A DNA stretch of 64,000 nt from UMGS1519 sp050951005 (GCA_050951005.1 JBMNIP010000004.1:248001-312000); one strand, 5' to 3'; positions 26,381-35,236 are shown, counted from the first letter of the stretch. The notes: generated by a model from the letters alone, not told the origin. Numbers and translations are program-made.

Positions 26381-26655
26381 ACGATACGGTTTCCTTTTTC
26401 TCTTTCGGCGACTGCCGGACTGCAGATCGGGTGTGGGAGGAAAATCGGTAGAGGCCGACCGCCGACGTCCGATGATCGCTGGGGCTAGGACCCCCGGCCC
26501 CCCTCGCCGCCTGCCATCAGCCGGCGGACAGAGGTTCCTGGCTCCCTCGCGGATACAGGGAAGTCTGTTCCATGAAGGAAGATAACCGAGGTATCCAATC
26601 GCTTCACCTTCACCGAATACCGCGTAAAGATGTGACCAGATGTGACTTTTCGCAG
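26381..26655. other. Non-coding stretch before the tRNA terminator
   Basis: About 275 bases (328 to the end of the tRNA gene) with no supported gene. The ORF across it runs into the antisense of a tRNA. A 9-base direct repeat AGATGTGAC occurs at 26628-26636 and 26638-26646. No attachment site or integrase remnant was recognised. Confidence 0.45.
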
Positions 26656-26700
26656 TTGCGGAAAATGAAGCAGGCCAGAAGGATTTGCCTACTGGCCTGC
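26656..26700 (-). terminator. Intrinsic terminator of the tRNA-Gln/tRNA-Glu transcript
   Basis: On the minus strand GCAGGCCAG pairs with CTGGCCTGC (26692-26700 with 26670-26678), followed by TTCATTTTCC. It lies 9 bases past the tRNA-Glu CCA end. Confidence 0.75.
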
Positions 26701-26708
26701 ACTTTTGC

Positions 26709-26785
26709 TGGTAGCCCGTACCAGATTCGAACTGGTGATCTCCGCCTTGAGAGGGCGATGTCCTAAACCGCTAGACGAACGGGCC
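26709..26785 (-). tRNA. tRNA-Glu (anticodon CTC)
   Basis: A full cloverleaf on the minus strand: acceptor GGCCCGT with ACGGGCT (first pair G-U), D arm, anticodon stem CGCC/GGCG around loop CTCTCAA giving anticodon CTC, T arm with GTTCGAATC, and an encoded CCA at 26709-26711. It decodes GAG. Confidence 0.95.
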
Positions 26786-26805
26786 ATATGTTATTGCGCT
26801 TTTAA

Positions 26806-26879
26806 TGGCTGGGGTGGAAGGAGTCGAACCCTCACATGCGGTACCAGAAACCGGTGTCCTACCATTAGACGACACCCCA
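26806..26879 (-). tRNA. tRNA-Gln (anticodon CTG)
   Basis: Minus-strand cloverleaf with acceptor TGGGGTG/CACCCCA, D loop TAATGGTAG, anticodon loop TTCTGGT giving CTG, T arm with GTTCGACTC, discriminator G and encoded CCA (26806-26808). The first anticodon-stem pair looks like a C-C mismatch. It is the first gene of a two-tRNA transcript with tRNA-Glu. Confidence 0.94.
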
Positions 26880-26928
26880 GTGCTCTTAACGTACTCGCTA
26901 CCTCTGCGAAGCAAGCGCAATATGGGAT

Positions 26929-26955
26929 ATTATAGGGCAGCAAAGTTTTCGTCAA
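26929..26955 (-). promoter_or_regulatory. Promoter of the tRNA-Gln/tRNA-Glu unit
   Basis: On the minus strand TTGACG (26950-26955) and consensus TATAAT (26929-26934) with a 15-base spacer, ending 49 bases before the mature tRNA-Gln. Near-consensus boxes fit stable RNA expression. Confidence 0.75.
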
Positions 26956-27024
26956 GTCTCTTTTTCAAAATACCTCAATCCTATCGTCATTCTACCGTTA
27001 CCCTACCGCTGACCAGGATAATCC

Positions 27025-27053
27025 TTGTATTGCCTGGGCGGATGGATTATAGT
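27025..27053 (+). promoter_or_regulatory. Predicted promoter of the SARP-like regulator
   Basis: TTGTAT (27025-27030) and TATAGT (27048-27053) with a 17-base spacer, about 50 bases before the start codon and divergent from the tRNA promoter. Confidence 0.55.
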
Positions 27054-27105
27054 TCAGGCACTTCAAGGGTCGCATTGCCTCCAGTTTGTACCAGGAGGTA
27101 CGGTT

Positions 27106-28200
27106 ATGACAGCAAATAATCGCTTATACCCGAAACGCCGCGATTCCCACGAGCCGATACTCCCATCCCAATCCTCGGATACGTGGGGCATCGCACCACA
27201 AGTGCACGTAGAAGGTGCACGAGTCGATGCTGACGACTCCAAAGAGACATCGCCGCATGTCTTGATTCGCCTACGCGTTAATTTGCTTGGCGGATTCGAG
27301 GTGCTCATGGACGACCGTCCTTTCGACCATGTCAATTTGCATCGGCAGAAGGTCAAGGCTTTGCTGGCCCTTTTGGTTCTCTCCGAAGGCCGCGAACAGA
27401 ATATCGAGTTCCTTGAACGGACTATCTGGCCATACAGCTGTCCGGAGAAGCGCCGCAACAACTTCAACAACTTGTGGTCGTTACTCAGCAGGGCGCTGAC
27501 GCCCGATGGAGCTGAGCGATGTCCGTATCTGGTGCGGCATCAGGGGATTTGCAAGCTCGATCGCTCGCTGGTCGATAGCGATATAGCCGATCTCCGTTTG
27601 ATTTGCGAGCAGCTTCAATTCGGCGAGGTCGTTCCCAGCGAGGCAGCAGCGCTCTATCGGAACCTGCGCCGGGTCTATCAAGGGCCGGTATTGCCGGGCG
27701 AGCGCGACAACGATGAGATTTGCCGTTATCGACGCGTTTGGCGCAATCGGACCATCGATGCCCTGTCTCTTTCGGCAGCATTGCTCTACGAGCAGGAATG
27801 GGTGCGTGAGGCGCTGTGGTTCGTCGAGGCGGCGCTGGTTCTTGACCCCTCACGCGAGGATATCTTGCGCTTGGAGATGAACATGCACCTTGATCAAGGA
27901 AACCCATCGCAAGCGCTCTGCGCATATTCGAATACGCGCAGAGTACTGCATGAGGTCTATGGCCTTGAGCCGAGTAAGGAGACGCTTGTGCTGGCAGAAA
28001 GGGCACTTGGAGGTTCCCGTCGTTCGATCGCGAAGGGCCCCGATGCGGCAAGCCTCTCCACCTCCCAGCCGGGGGCGAAAAGATCCGCCCATCGAGAAGC
28101 TCCTTTCAATCCGCAACGAAAAGGTCAGGTTCATGCGCAGTCGGTACCGATGCACCGTGCTCCACGTGTCGCAAGTGTTGGAGGGCGGAAAGTCCGCTAA
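27106..28200 (+). CDS. SARP-like transcriptional regulator (winged helix plus BTAD)
   Basis: The 364-residue product has the AfsR/SARP layout: an unstructured N-terminus of about 60 residues, an OmpR-type winged helix at about 65-160 (RVNLLGGFEVLMDDRPFD, RQKVKALLALLVLSEG, NNLWSLLSRAL), then a bacterial transcriptional activation domain of TPR-like helices to about residue 300 (FVEAALVLDPSREDILRLEMNMHLDQGNPSQALCAY), and a basic Ser/Pro-rich tail. No NB-ARC or ATPase domain follows, as in the short SARPs. ATG 27106 follows AGGAGG. It stands alone between tRNAs and secA, so no target is apparent. Such regulators are numerous in Coriobacteriia. Confidence 0.82.
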   Translation: MTANNRLYPKRRDSHEPILPSQSSDTWGIAPQVHVEGARVDADDSKETSPHVLIRLRVNLLGGFEVLMDDRPFDHVNLHRQKVKALLALLVLSEGREQNIEFLERTIWPYSCPEKRRNNFNNLWSLLSRALTPDGAERCPYLVRHQGICKLDRSLVDSDIADLRLICEQLQFGEVVPSEAAALYRNLRRVYQGPVLPGERDNDEICRYRRVWRNRTIDALSLSAALLYEQEWVREALWFVEAALVLDPSREDILRLEMNMHLDQGNPSQALCAYSNTRRVLHEVYGLEPSKETLVLAERALGGSRRSIAKGPDAASLSTSQPGAKRSAHREAPFNPQRKGQVHAQSVPMHRAPRVASVGGRKVR

Positions 28201-28345
28201 CGCCCTGAAGCAGGCCGGTGCATGATAACGTGCAAAATGGCTGAGGTATGGATTTCAACGATGTGCAGAGGGCTTGAATAGGGCCTATGCTACAGTTAGC
28301 AGTTGAGCAAAACAGGCTTTTGAGACGAGAGAAAGCAGTAATCGA

Positions 28346-31111
28346 ATGCCTCGATTCCTATCGAAAATCCTGGGTGCCGGTGAAGGCAAGCAGATAAAAA
28401 AATATTCTCAGATTGTCGAGCTGGTCAACAGCCACGAACCAGAGATGCAGGAGAAATCCGACGAGGAGCTCCGCGCGTTGACCGGGCTCTTTCGTGAGCG
28501 GGTCGAGCAAGGTGAAGAGCTTGACGACGTGCTGCCCGAAGCGTTCGCCGCGGTTCGCGAGGCATCAGTACGTACCTTGGGACAGCGTCATTTCGACGTT
28601 CAGCTGATGGGCGGCATGGCATTAAACGATGGCCATATCGCCGAGATGAAAACCGGCGAAGGCAAAACGCTTGTTTCCACCCTTGCGGTGTACTTGAATT
28701 CCTTGACGGGAGAGAACGTGCATGTGGTTACCGTCAACGACTACTTGGCCAAGCGCGACTCCGAATGGATGGGGCGAGTATACCGATTCCTCGGACTCGA
28801 TGTCGGACTGATCCAGAACGGCGACTCATACGAGCAGAAGAAGCCGGCATATCAGGCTAACGTCACGTATGGTACAAATTCGGAATTCGGCTTCGATTAC
28901 CTCCGCGATAATATGGTTACCCGAGCCGACCGGCGCGTGCAGCGCGGTCATCACTTCGCCGTCGTCGACGAGGTGGACTCGATTCTCATCGACGAAGCAC
29001 GCACCCCGCTCATCATCTCCGGTCCAGGTGTGCGTTCGGCGGACACCTATCGCAAATTCGCGGATGTCATGCCGGGTCTTAAAGAAGGCGTCGACTTCGA
29101 AATGGATGAAGCCAAGCGTACCATCCATGCCACGGATTACGGCCTTGAGCATATCGAATCCCTGCTGGGTATCGAAGACCTGTATGCAGATCCGTCCGGC
29201 ATGCTGCCGAATTACCTTCAGCAGGCGTTGAAAGCCCAGTTCCTGTTCCATCGCGATGTTGATTACGTGGTCCAGGGCGGGGAAGTGAAGATCGTCGACG
29301 AATTCACCGGTCGCATCATGGAAGGCCGCCGCTTCTCCGAAGGGCTGCATCAGGCGTTGGAGGCCAAGGAGCATGTCAAGGTCCGTGAGGAGAACCAGAC
29401 CTTGGCAACGGTCACCTTGCAGAACTATTTCCGCATGTACGATAAGCTCTCCGGCATGACCGGTACCGCCCTGACCGAGGACAAGGAGTTCCAAGACATC
29501 TACAAGCTGCCCGTTACGGTCATTCCGCCGAACAAGCCGGTGATTCGTGAAGACCGCGACGACCTTATCTACCGCACCATCAAGGCGAAATTCAATGCCG
29601 TCGCCGATCAGGTTGCAGTTTGCCACGAGAAGGGCCAGCCGGTGCTGATCGGCACGGTTTCGGTCGAGACTTCCGAAAAGCTGTCGCGCCTGCTGGATAA
29701 GCGCGGCATCAAGCATGAGACCTTGAACGCCAAGAACCACGAACGTGAAGCCGGCATCATCGCTCAGGCGGGCCGTTTGGGCGCTGTTACGATTGCAACG
29801 AACATGGCCGGCCGTGGTACCGATATCATGCTCGGCGGCAATCCCGAGACCATGAGCATCCAGATGATGATCGATCGCGGCATCGATCCGGATGAGGCAT
29901 CCGACGAGCAGCGCGCCCAGGCGCTTGCCGAGGCGAAGGCCATCACGGACAAGGAGCACGACCAGGTTATCGCCGCCGGTGGCCTATGCGTGCTCGGTAC
30001 CGAACGCCATGAGAGTCGCCGTATCGACAATCAGCTGCGCGGCCGTTCCGGTCGTCAGGGAGACCCGGGTATGACCCAGTTCTATCTGTCGCTGGAAGAT
30101 GACCTGATGCGTCTATTCGGCGCGGATCGCATGGATGCCATCAGCCGCATGATGGAGAAATCCGACATGCCTGAGGACATGCCGATCAAGGCATCGATGG
30201 TAACCAAGGCTATCGAGAATGCCCAACGCCAGGTAGAGACGATGCATTTTGCCGCCCGTAAACAAGTGCTGGAATACGACGATGTCATGAACCTGCAACG
30301 CCAGGCAATCTACGCCGAGCGCAATGCCATTCTCGACGGCAAGGATATGACCGAGCGCATCAGCGAGATTATCGAGGATGCGGCGCGCGGCATCGTAGAG
30401 GAGAATTGTCCCGAGAAGCTGCCTTCGGATGACTGGGATATGGCGGCGGTCGATGATTGGGCCGCCAATATGACCGGCGAGAGCGAATTCCACTGCGACG
30501 AGGTTGACCATGAAGACGATGCCGAGACCTTGATTGAGATTTTGGCGGATTATCTGCAGAATGTATACGATCGCAAGGCGTCGGTAATCGGCGAGGATAT
30601 CATGCGGACACTGGAATCCCAGGTAATGCTGCGCATCATCGATACGAGGTGGATGACGCACCTTCAAGAGATGGATTATCTGCGCACGGGCATCTTCCTG
30701 CGCGCTATCGGGCAGCGCGATCCATTGGTCGAATACAAGGAGGAAGCGCATAAGGCCTTCGGGCTGATGACCGCTACACTGTATGAGGATTTCCTGCGGA
30801 CGATTCTACGTCTCCAGATCGCGGTGAATGCGGTGCCCAACGAAGAAGAGCCCGATCCAACCGAACAGCAGATGGACTATTCGAATCCCGAGGACAATCT
30901 CTCGGCGCCCCAAACGACGGGCGAACGTATGGGAGGCCAGCCCCAGCCGGCTCCCGAACGGAATGGAGAGCCCGCCGAACAGGAGCAGCCGAAGGTCGTC
31001 ACGTATGTCAAGGACAAGCACGACCCGTATGCGAATGTGGGACGCAACGATCCCTGCCCGTGTGGTTCCGGAAAGAAATTCAAGAAATGCCATGGCGCAA
31101 ACCGTGCTTGA
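28346..31111 (+). CDS. secA: Preprotein translocase ATPase SecA
   Basis: SecA drives proteins through SecYEG. The 921-residue product is complete. Walker A MKTGEGKT is at about residues 101-108, followed by VNDYLAKRD, DEVDSILIDEARTPLI, TNMAGRGTDI and RGRSGRQGDPG. The C-terminal linker carries the zinc-binding SEC-C motif DPCPCGSGKKFKKCHG. It is probably the main SecA1-type protein; no second SecA or accessory SecY is in the window. prfB follows 100 bases downstream, an order common in Gram-positive bacteria. Confidence 0.97.
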   Translation: MPRFLSKILGAGEGKQIKKYSQIVELVNSHEPEMQEKSDEELRALTGLFRERVEQGEELDDVLPEAFAAVREASVRTLGQRHFDVQLMGGMALNDGHIAEMKTGEGKTLVSTLAVYLNSLTGENVHVVTVNDYLAKRDSEWMGRVYRFLGLDVGLIQNGDSYEQKKPAYQANVTYGTNSEFGFDYLRDNMVTRADRRVQRGHHFAVVDEVDSILIDEARTPLIISGPGVRSADTYRKFADVMPGLKEGVDFEMDEAKRTIHATDYGLEHIESLLGIEDLYADPSGMLPNYLQQALKAQFLFHRDVDYVVQGGEVKIVDEFTGRIMEGRRFSEGLHQALEAKEHVKVREENQTLATVTLQNYFRMYDKLSGMTGTALTEDKEFQDIYKLPVTVIPPNKPVIREDRDDLIYRTIKAKFNAVADQVAVCHEKGQPVLIGTVSVETSEKLSRLLDKRGIKHETLNAKNHEREAGIIAQAGRLGAVTIATNMAGRGTDIMLGGNPETMSIQMMIDRGIDPDEASDEQRAQALAEAKAITDKEHDQVIAAGGLCVLGTERHESRRIDNQLRGRSGRQGDPGMTQFYLSLEDDLMRLFGADRMDAISRMMEKSDMPEDMPIKASMVTKAIENAQRQVETMHFAARKQVLEYDDVMNLQRQAIYAERNAILDGKDMTERISEIIEDAARGIVEENCPEKLPSDDWDMAAVDDWAANMTGESEFHCDEVDHEDDAETLIEILADYLQNVYDRKASVIGEDIMRTLESQVMLRIIDTRWMTHLQEMDYLRTGIFLRAIGQRDPLVEYKEEAHKAFGLMTATLYEDFLRTILRLQIAVNAVPNEEEPDPTEQQMDYSNPEDNLSAPQTTGERMGGQPQPAPERNGEPAEQEQPKVVTYVKDKHDPYANVGRNDPCPCGSGKKFKKCHGANRA

Positions 31112-31211
31112 CCCTGAAGCATAGGCCGCAGGAGATCTGCGGATTAGGCAGGGTTTGAGCGCGTTTGCCTTCCTGAGGTGAACGCAGCGGCGAAATCGAA
31201 AGGCGACGAGC

Positions 31212-32309
31212 ATGGCATCTGAGGAACGAACGGACATCGATTCTCTTGCAAAACGCGTGGAGGATGCACGTGTCTACTTGCATATCGATGAGAAGGAAGG
31301 CCGTCTCGCTGAGCTTGAGTCGCAGATGGCAGCACCGGGGTTCTGGGATGATCCAGCGCACGCTCAGCTTGTCTCGAAAGAGGCCAGCGATCTCCATACC
31401 CTGATCGACGATTACGCTTCCGCCCAACAGTTGGCACGGGATATCGCCGATGCCGTGGAACTGGCCGATGAAGACCCTGATTTTTCTGCCGAGGCGGATC
31501 GTATGGCTTCGGAATTGGAAGATATGCTGGAGCGGTTCGAACTCCAATCGTGGTTTTCGGGACGCTTCGACGGGCAGGATGCCATCATCAATATCCATCC
31601 TGGTGCCGGTGGGTTGGAGGCGCAGGATTGGTGCGAGATGCTCTTCAACATGTATCGACGGTTCGCCGAGAAGGAAGGGTGGAAGGCCAAGGTGCTCGAT
31701 GCGGTTCCCGGTGAGGAAATAGGCCTCGACCGTGCCAGCATCGAGATCGATGGAGCGAACGCCTATGGCATGTTGCGCAGCGAGATCGGCGTTCACCGTC
31801 TGGTGCGTATCTCGCCGACGGATGAGAAGAAGCGCCGGCATACCACGTTTGCGAGCGTGGAGGTTCTCCCGGTGCTCTCGGATGACATCGAGGTCAATCT
31901 GAATCCCGCCGATGTGCGCGTGGATGTATACCGGGCATCCGGTCCGGGCGGCCAATGCGTGAACACCACGGATTCCGCGGTGCGGTTGACCCATATTCCC
32001 ACCGGTATCGTCGTGACCTGCCAGAATCAGAAATCGCAGCTTCAGAACAAGGAAGCGGCTTTCCGGGTGCTGCGTGGTAAACTGTACGAGCTTGAAGAAC
32101 GCAAGCGCCAAGAAGAGCTTTCCGAGCTGCGGGGCGAGAAGATGGATAATTCATTCGGCAGTCAGATAAGGAACTACGTTCTCTATCCTTACCAGCTCGT
32201 CAAGGATGTCCGGTCGGGCATCGAGACGGGTGATGTCGAGGCGGTCCTGGATGGGGATATCGAACGGTTCGTTATCGGTTATCACCGCTGGAAAGCCTCT
32301 CAGGATTAA
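31212..32309 (+). CDS. prfB: Peptide chain release factor 2, no programmed frameshift
   Basis: RF2 ends translation at UGA and UAA. The 365-residue product is in one frame from ATG 31212, so the usual +1 frameshift site near codon 25 is absent (the equivalent place reads ARVYLHIDEKEGRL). The catalytic GGQ is at residues 246-248 (GPGGQCVN). The tripeptide that reads the stop codon, SPF in most RF2, is SPT at 201-203 (RISPTDEKKRRHTTF). Length, order of domains and the C-terminus (GDVEAVLDGDIERFVIGY) are those of RF2, not RF1. UGA is used as a stop by many genes in this window. Confidence 0.94.
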   Translation: MASEERTDIDSLAKRVEDARVYLHIDEKEGRLAELESQMAAPGFWDDPAHAQLVSKEASDLHTLIDDYASAQQLARDIADAVELADEDPDFSAEADRMASELEDMLERFELQSWFSGRFDGQDAIINIHPGAGGLEAQDWCEMLFNMYRRFAEKEGWKAKVLDAVPGEEIGLDRASIEIDGANAYGMLRSEIGVHRLVRISPTDEKKRRHTTFASVEVLPVLSDDIEVNLNPADVRVDVYRASGPGGQCVNTTDSAVRLTHIPTGIVVTCQNQKSQLQNKEAAFRVLRGKLYELEERKRQEELSELRGEKMDNSFGSQIRNYVLYPYQLVKDVRSGIETGDVEAVLDGDIERFVIGYHRWKASQD

Positions 32310-32348
32310 CGGCGATGTCACGGCGGAGACTGGCGAGAAAGGTACGAC

Positions 32349-33176
32349 ATGGACTCAGCTGAACTGTCCGTTATCGCGAACGGGATGCGCAAGGATATCA
32401 TCCGGATGATCTCGAAGGCCGGCAGCGGTCATCCGGGCGGTTCGCTGTCCTGTATCGATATACTTACGGCGCTCTATTTCGGGGATGTGATGAGCTACGA
32501 TGCCCAGCATCCCGATTGGGAGGAACGCGACTACCTCATCCTGTCGAAGGGGCATGCCGCGCCGGCGCTCTACGCCGTTCTGGCACGTGCCGGTTATTTC
32601 CCAGCTGATGAGCTTGATTCCCTGCGCAAGTTGGGCTCCCGGCTCCAGGGCCATCCCGATTCGAGTCTCGTTCCCGGTGTGGAGGTAGGTACCGGCTCTC
32701 TGGGCCAAGGCATGTCCGTTGCCTGCGGTCTTGCCTGCGGCCTGCGCATCAACCGCAATGAGCACACGGTGTTCTCCATCATCGGTGATGGGGAAGCCCA
32801 GGAAGGCCAGATCTGGGAAGCGGCAACCTTTGCTGCCCACGAGCAATTGGACAATCTGGTAGTCATCTTAGATGCGAACGGGCTTCAGATCGACGGTCCG
32901 ACTGCCGATGTTTGCCAGGTGGGAGATTTGGGCGATAAGTTCACCGTCTTCGGATGGGATGTGGAGCGTATCGATGGCCATGATTTCTCGGTAATCGTCC
33001 CCACGCTGAAACGACTGCAGAGCACGCGCAACGGGAAGCCGCATCTGGTGGTCGCCTCTACCGTCAAGGGAAAGGGCGTCTCGTTTATGGAGAATGCAGT
33101 TGGCTGGCATGGCAAGGCCCCGAACCCCGAACAGACCGAAGAGGCTCTGGCCGAGCTTTCGAAGGAGGACCGCTGA
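32349..33176 (+). CDS. Transketolase, N-terminal (TPP-binding) subunit
   Basis: Carries the thiamine pyrophosphate-binding half of transketolase, which moves two-carbon units in the pentose phosphate pathway. The 275 residues show AGSGHPGGSLSCID, LSKGHAAPALYAVL, TGSLGQGMSVACG and the metal/TPP motif GDGEAQEGQIWEA..LDANG. It ends where the pyrimidine domain would begin. The second half is a separate gene 2 bases downstream, so the active enzyme should be a heterotetramer. Split transketolases are known in many anaerobes and archaea. Confidence 0.94.
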   Translation: MDSAELSVIANGMRKDIIRMISKAGSGHPGGSLSCIDILTALYFGDVMSYDAQHPDWEERDYLILSKGHAAPALYAVLARAGYFPADELDSLRKLGSRLQGHPDSSLVPGVEVGTGSLGQGMSVACGLACGLRINRNEHTVFSIIGDGEAQEGQIWEAATFAAHEQLDNLVVILDANGLQIDGPTADVCQVGDLGDKFTVFGWDVERIDGHDFSVIVPTLKRLQSTRNGKPHLVVASTVKGKGVSFMENAVGWHGKAPNPEQTEEALAELSKEDR

Positions 33177-33178
33177 TC

Positions 33179-34150
33179 ATGCAATTCGCAACTGAGCAGG
33201 AACGGGCAGAAAAGCGGGCAACCCGCGCCTCGCTTGGCGTGACGCTGGCAAGGCTGGCTGACGAAGGCCTGGATATCGTTGCGGTGGATGCCGACCTGTC
33301 GGGTTCGACGACGCTTAAGAAATTCGCTGCTGCAAAGCCCGAATATGCCGAGCGATTCTTCAATGTCGGCATTGCCGAGCAGAACATGATCGATGTGGCG
33401 GCGGGCCTGTCCCTTGCCGGCCATATTCCCTTTACCGGATCGTTCGCAATGTTCGGCATCGGCCGCGCATACGACCAGATCCGCAATACGGTGGCCTATT
33501 CCCACCTGAACGTAAAATTAACACCGACGCATGCCGGCCTCTCGGTCGGCCCTGATGGCGGAAGCCATCAGATGCTCGAGGACATCGCCTTGCTGCGCCC
33601 CCTTCCGGGGATGACCATTCTGGTTCCCGCAGATTACGCGGCGGCCGCGTGCGCAGTCGAGCTTGCGGCGCGAATGCAGGGCCCGGTGTATGTGCGTTTG
33701 GGCCGTGCAAAGGTGCCGGCACTCTACCACGAGGGCGTTTCGCTGGAAGTCGGTCGCTCCTATGTGGTGCGCGAGGGTGAGGACGTGACGATTGCCGCGG
33801 ATGGGGTCGAGGTTGACCAAGCCCTGAAGGCAGCCGAATTGCTGGCGGCAGAGGGTATTTCCGCCGAGGTCATCGACTGCTTCTCCATCAAGCCGTTCGA
33901 TGAGAAGACGCTGGTTGAATCGGTGCGCAAGACCGGATGCGTCGTCACTGCCGAAGACCACATGGTCGCCGGCGGTTTGGGTTCCCTCGTTGCTGAGACC
34001 CTGGCGGTGCACTATCCGGCTCCGGTGAAGTTCGTCGGTATGCAGGACCGCTTCGGAAAGTCGGGGGAGTTCGAACAGCTTCTGACCTATTTCGGCTTGG
34101 ATGCCTCCGCCATTGCAGAAGCGGTGAAGACGCTTAAGGGTATCTCGTAA
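33179..34150 (+). CDS. Transketolase, C-terminal subunit
   Basis: Supplies the pyrimidine-binding and C-terminal domains of the split transketolase. The 323 residues include ASLGVTLARL, the catalytic Glu region VGIAEQNMIDVAAGLSLAGHIPF, THAGLSVGPDGGSHQ, and the C-terminal transketolase domain (VIDCFSIKPFD, TAEDHMVAGGLGS, DRFGKSGEF). AAGGAGG lies in the end of the N-terminal subunit gene, and only 2 bases separate the two, which fits equal production. The alternative reading as 1-deoxyxylulose phosphate synthase is unlikely, as that is normally a single chain. Confidence 0.94.
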   Translation: MQFATEQERAEKRATRASLGVTLARLADEGLDIVAVDADLSGSTTLKKFAAAKPEYAERFFNVGIAEQNMIDVAAGLSLAGHIPFTGSFAMFGIGRAYDQIRNTVAYSHLNVKLTPTHAGLSVGPDGGSHQMLEDIALLRPLPGMTILVPADYAAAACAVELAARMQGPVYVRLGRAKVPALYHEGVSLEVGRSYVVREGEDVTIAADGVEVDQALKAAELLAAEGISAEVIDCFSIKPFDEKTLVESVRKTGCVVTAEDHMVAGGLGSLVAETLAVHYPAPVKFVGMQDRFGKSGEFEQLLTYFGLDASAIAEAVKTLKGIS

Positions 34151-34207
34151 TTCTGGTATCCTTTCGGTTAAGTAGTCATAGTAAACACGATATGAATGGA
34201 GCATTCT

Positions 34208-35236
34208 GTGACGAAGAGCAAGTCTTCCGACGGGCGCCATGCGGCGCACGCCAAAGGCAATGCGAATACCTCCCCAGGTCAACCGATAGACCAAGGGAAA
34301 TCCGCACAGCCGACTCCCGATATCCCGCCCATCGAACAGGCGCCTGAGCAGACACGGCAGTCCCAGACCCCGAAGCCGCGGGATGTATCACATCCCAAAT
34401 TGCATCCTGCAGGCGCACGGCCGCGTCGTGCTGAAACGCCCGCTATGCGTCGCAAGCCGATGGATCAGCGCACCTCGCAGCTGTCGGAGTCGTTGCCGGT
34501 CCTCGACATCGACAATATGCCCGAGCAGAGCATGGGCGTGCCGGTTATCACGCTGGAGCACGTTACCAAGATCTACCCGGCCCAACCGGATAAGCCGGCT
34601 CTGAACGACGTGTCCGTTCAGATCTATGCAGGCGAATTCGTGTTCCTCGTCGGGCATTCCGGCTCGGGCAAGTCCACGTTCGTGCGACTGTTGACACGCG
34701 AGCTGACCCCGACTTCCGGGAAAATCACCATCGCCAACGAGGATTTGGGCACCATGCGTCCTTGGCGCGTGCCTTACCTGCGTCGCAATATCGGTTGCGT
34801 GTTCCAGGACTTCAAACTGCTTCCGGATAAAACCGTATTCGAGAACGTGGCCTTTGCCCTGGAGGTTATCGGCAAATCCCGTCATGTGATAAAAACCCAG
34901 GTACCCGAGGTGCTGCGCTTGGTCGGTCTGCAAGACAAGCTGGGCAAGCGTCCCGATCAGCTGTCCGGAGGCGAGCAGCAGCGCGTGTCGATTGCCCGCG
35001 CTATCGTGAATCGGCCTCCGCTGCTGGTATGCGATGAGCCTACGGGAAATTTGGACCCGCAGACTTCGCGCGGCATCATGGACCTGCTCGAGCGCATCAA
35101 CCGTACCGGTACGACCGTTCTGGTGGCAACCCACGATCGCGAGATGGTCGACAATATGCGCAGGCGCGTTATCGCCCTTGACCGCGGCCAGCTGACGCGT
35201 GACCAGGATAGGGGGGTGTACGGCTTCGATGTCTAG
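34208..35236 (+). CDS. ftsE: Cell division ATPase FtsE with long N-terminal extension
   Basis: FtsE is the ABC-type ATPase that with FtsX turns on peptidoglycan hydrolases at the septum. The ABC domain begins near residue 113 (VPVITLEHVTKIYP) and has Walker A GHSGSGKST, signature LSGGEQQRVSIARA, Walker B LLVCDEPTGNLD and the switch His in VATHD. About 110 residues precede it, rich in Pro, Gln, Ser and Arg, unlike the usual 228-residue FtsE. GTG 34208 is chosen for TGGAG 6 bases upstream. In-frame ATGs at 34517 and 34532 would give a normal-length protein but have weak SDs. It overlaps ftsX by 8 bases. Confidence 0.92.
   Translation: MTKSKSSDGRHAAHAKGNANTSPGQPIDQGKSAQPTPDIPPIEQAPEQTRQSQTPKPRDVSHPKLHPAGARPRRAETPAMRRKPMDQRTSQLSESLPVLDIDNMPEQSMGVPVITLEHVTKIYPAQPDKPALNDVSVQIYAGEFVFLVGHSGSGKSTFVRLLTRELTPTSGKITIANEDLGTMRPWRVPYLRRNIGCVFQDFKLLPDKTVFENVAFALEVIGKSRHVIKTQVPEVLRLVGLQDKLGKRPDQLSGGEQQRVSIARAIVNRPPLLVCDEPTGNLDPQTSRGIMDLLERINRTGTTVLVATHDREMVDNMRRRVIALDRGQLTRDQDRGVYGFDV

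Noticed and set aside
26572..26935. ORFs reading IRTGD and GRSRTLTCGT type peptides
   Set aside because: These are the well-known false peptides translated from tRNA antisense; the tRNA-Glu and tRNA-Gln genes lie here.
32349..34150. Broken transketolase or pseudogene
   Set aside because: Both halves have SDs, full domains and a clean 2-base junction, as in known two-subunit transketolases.
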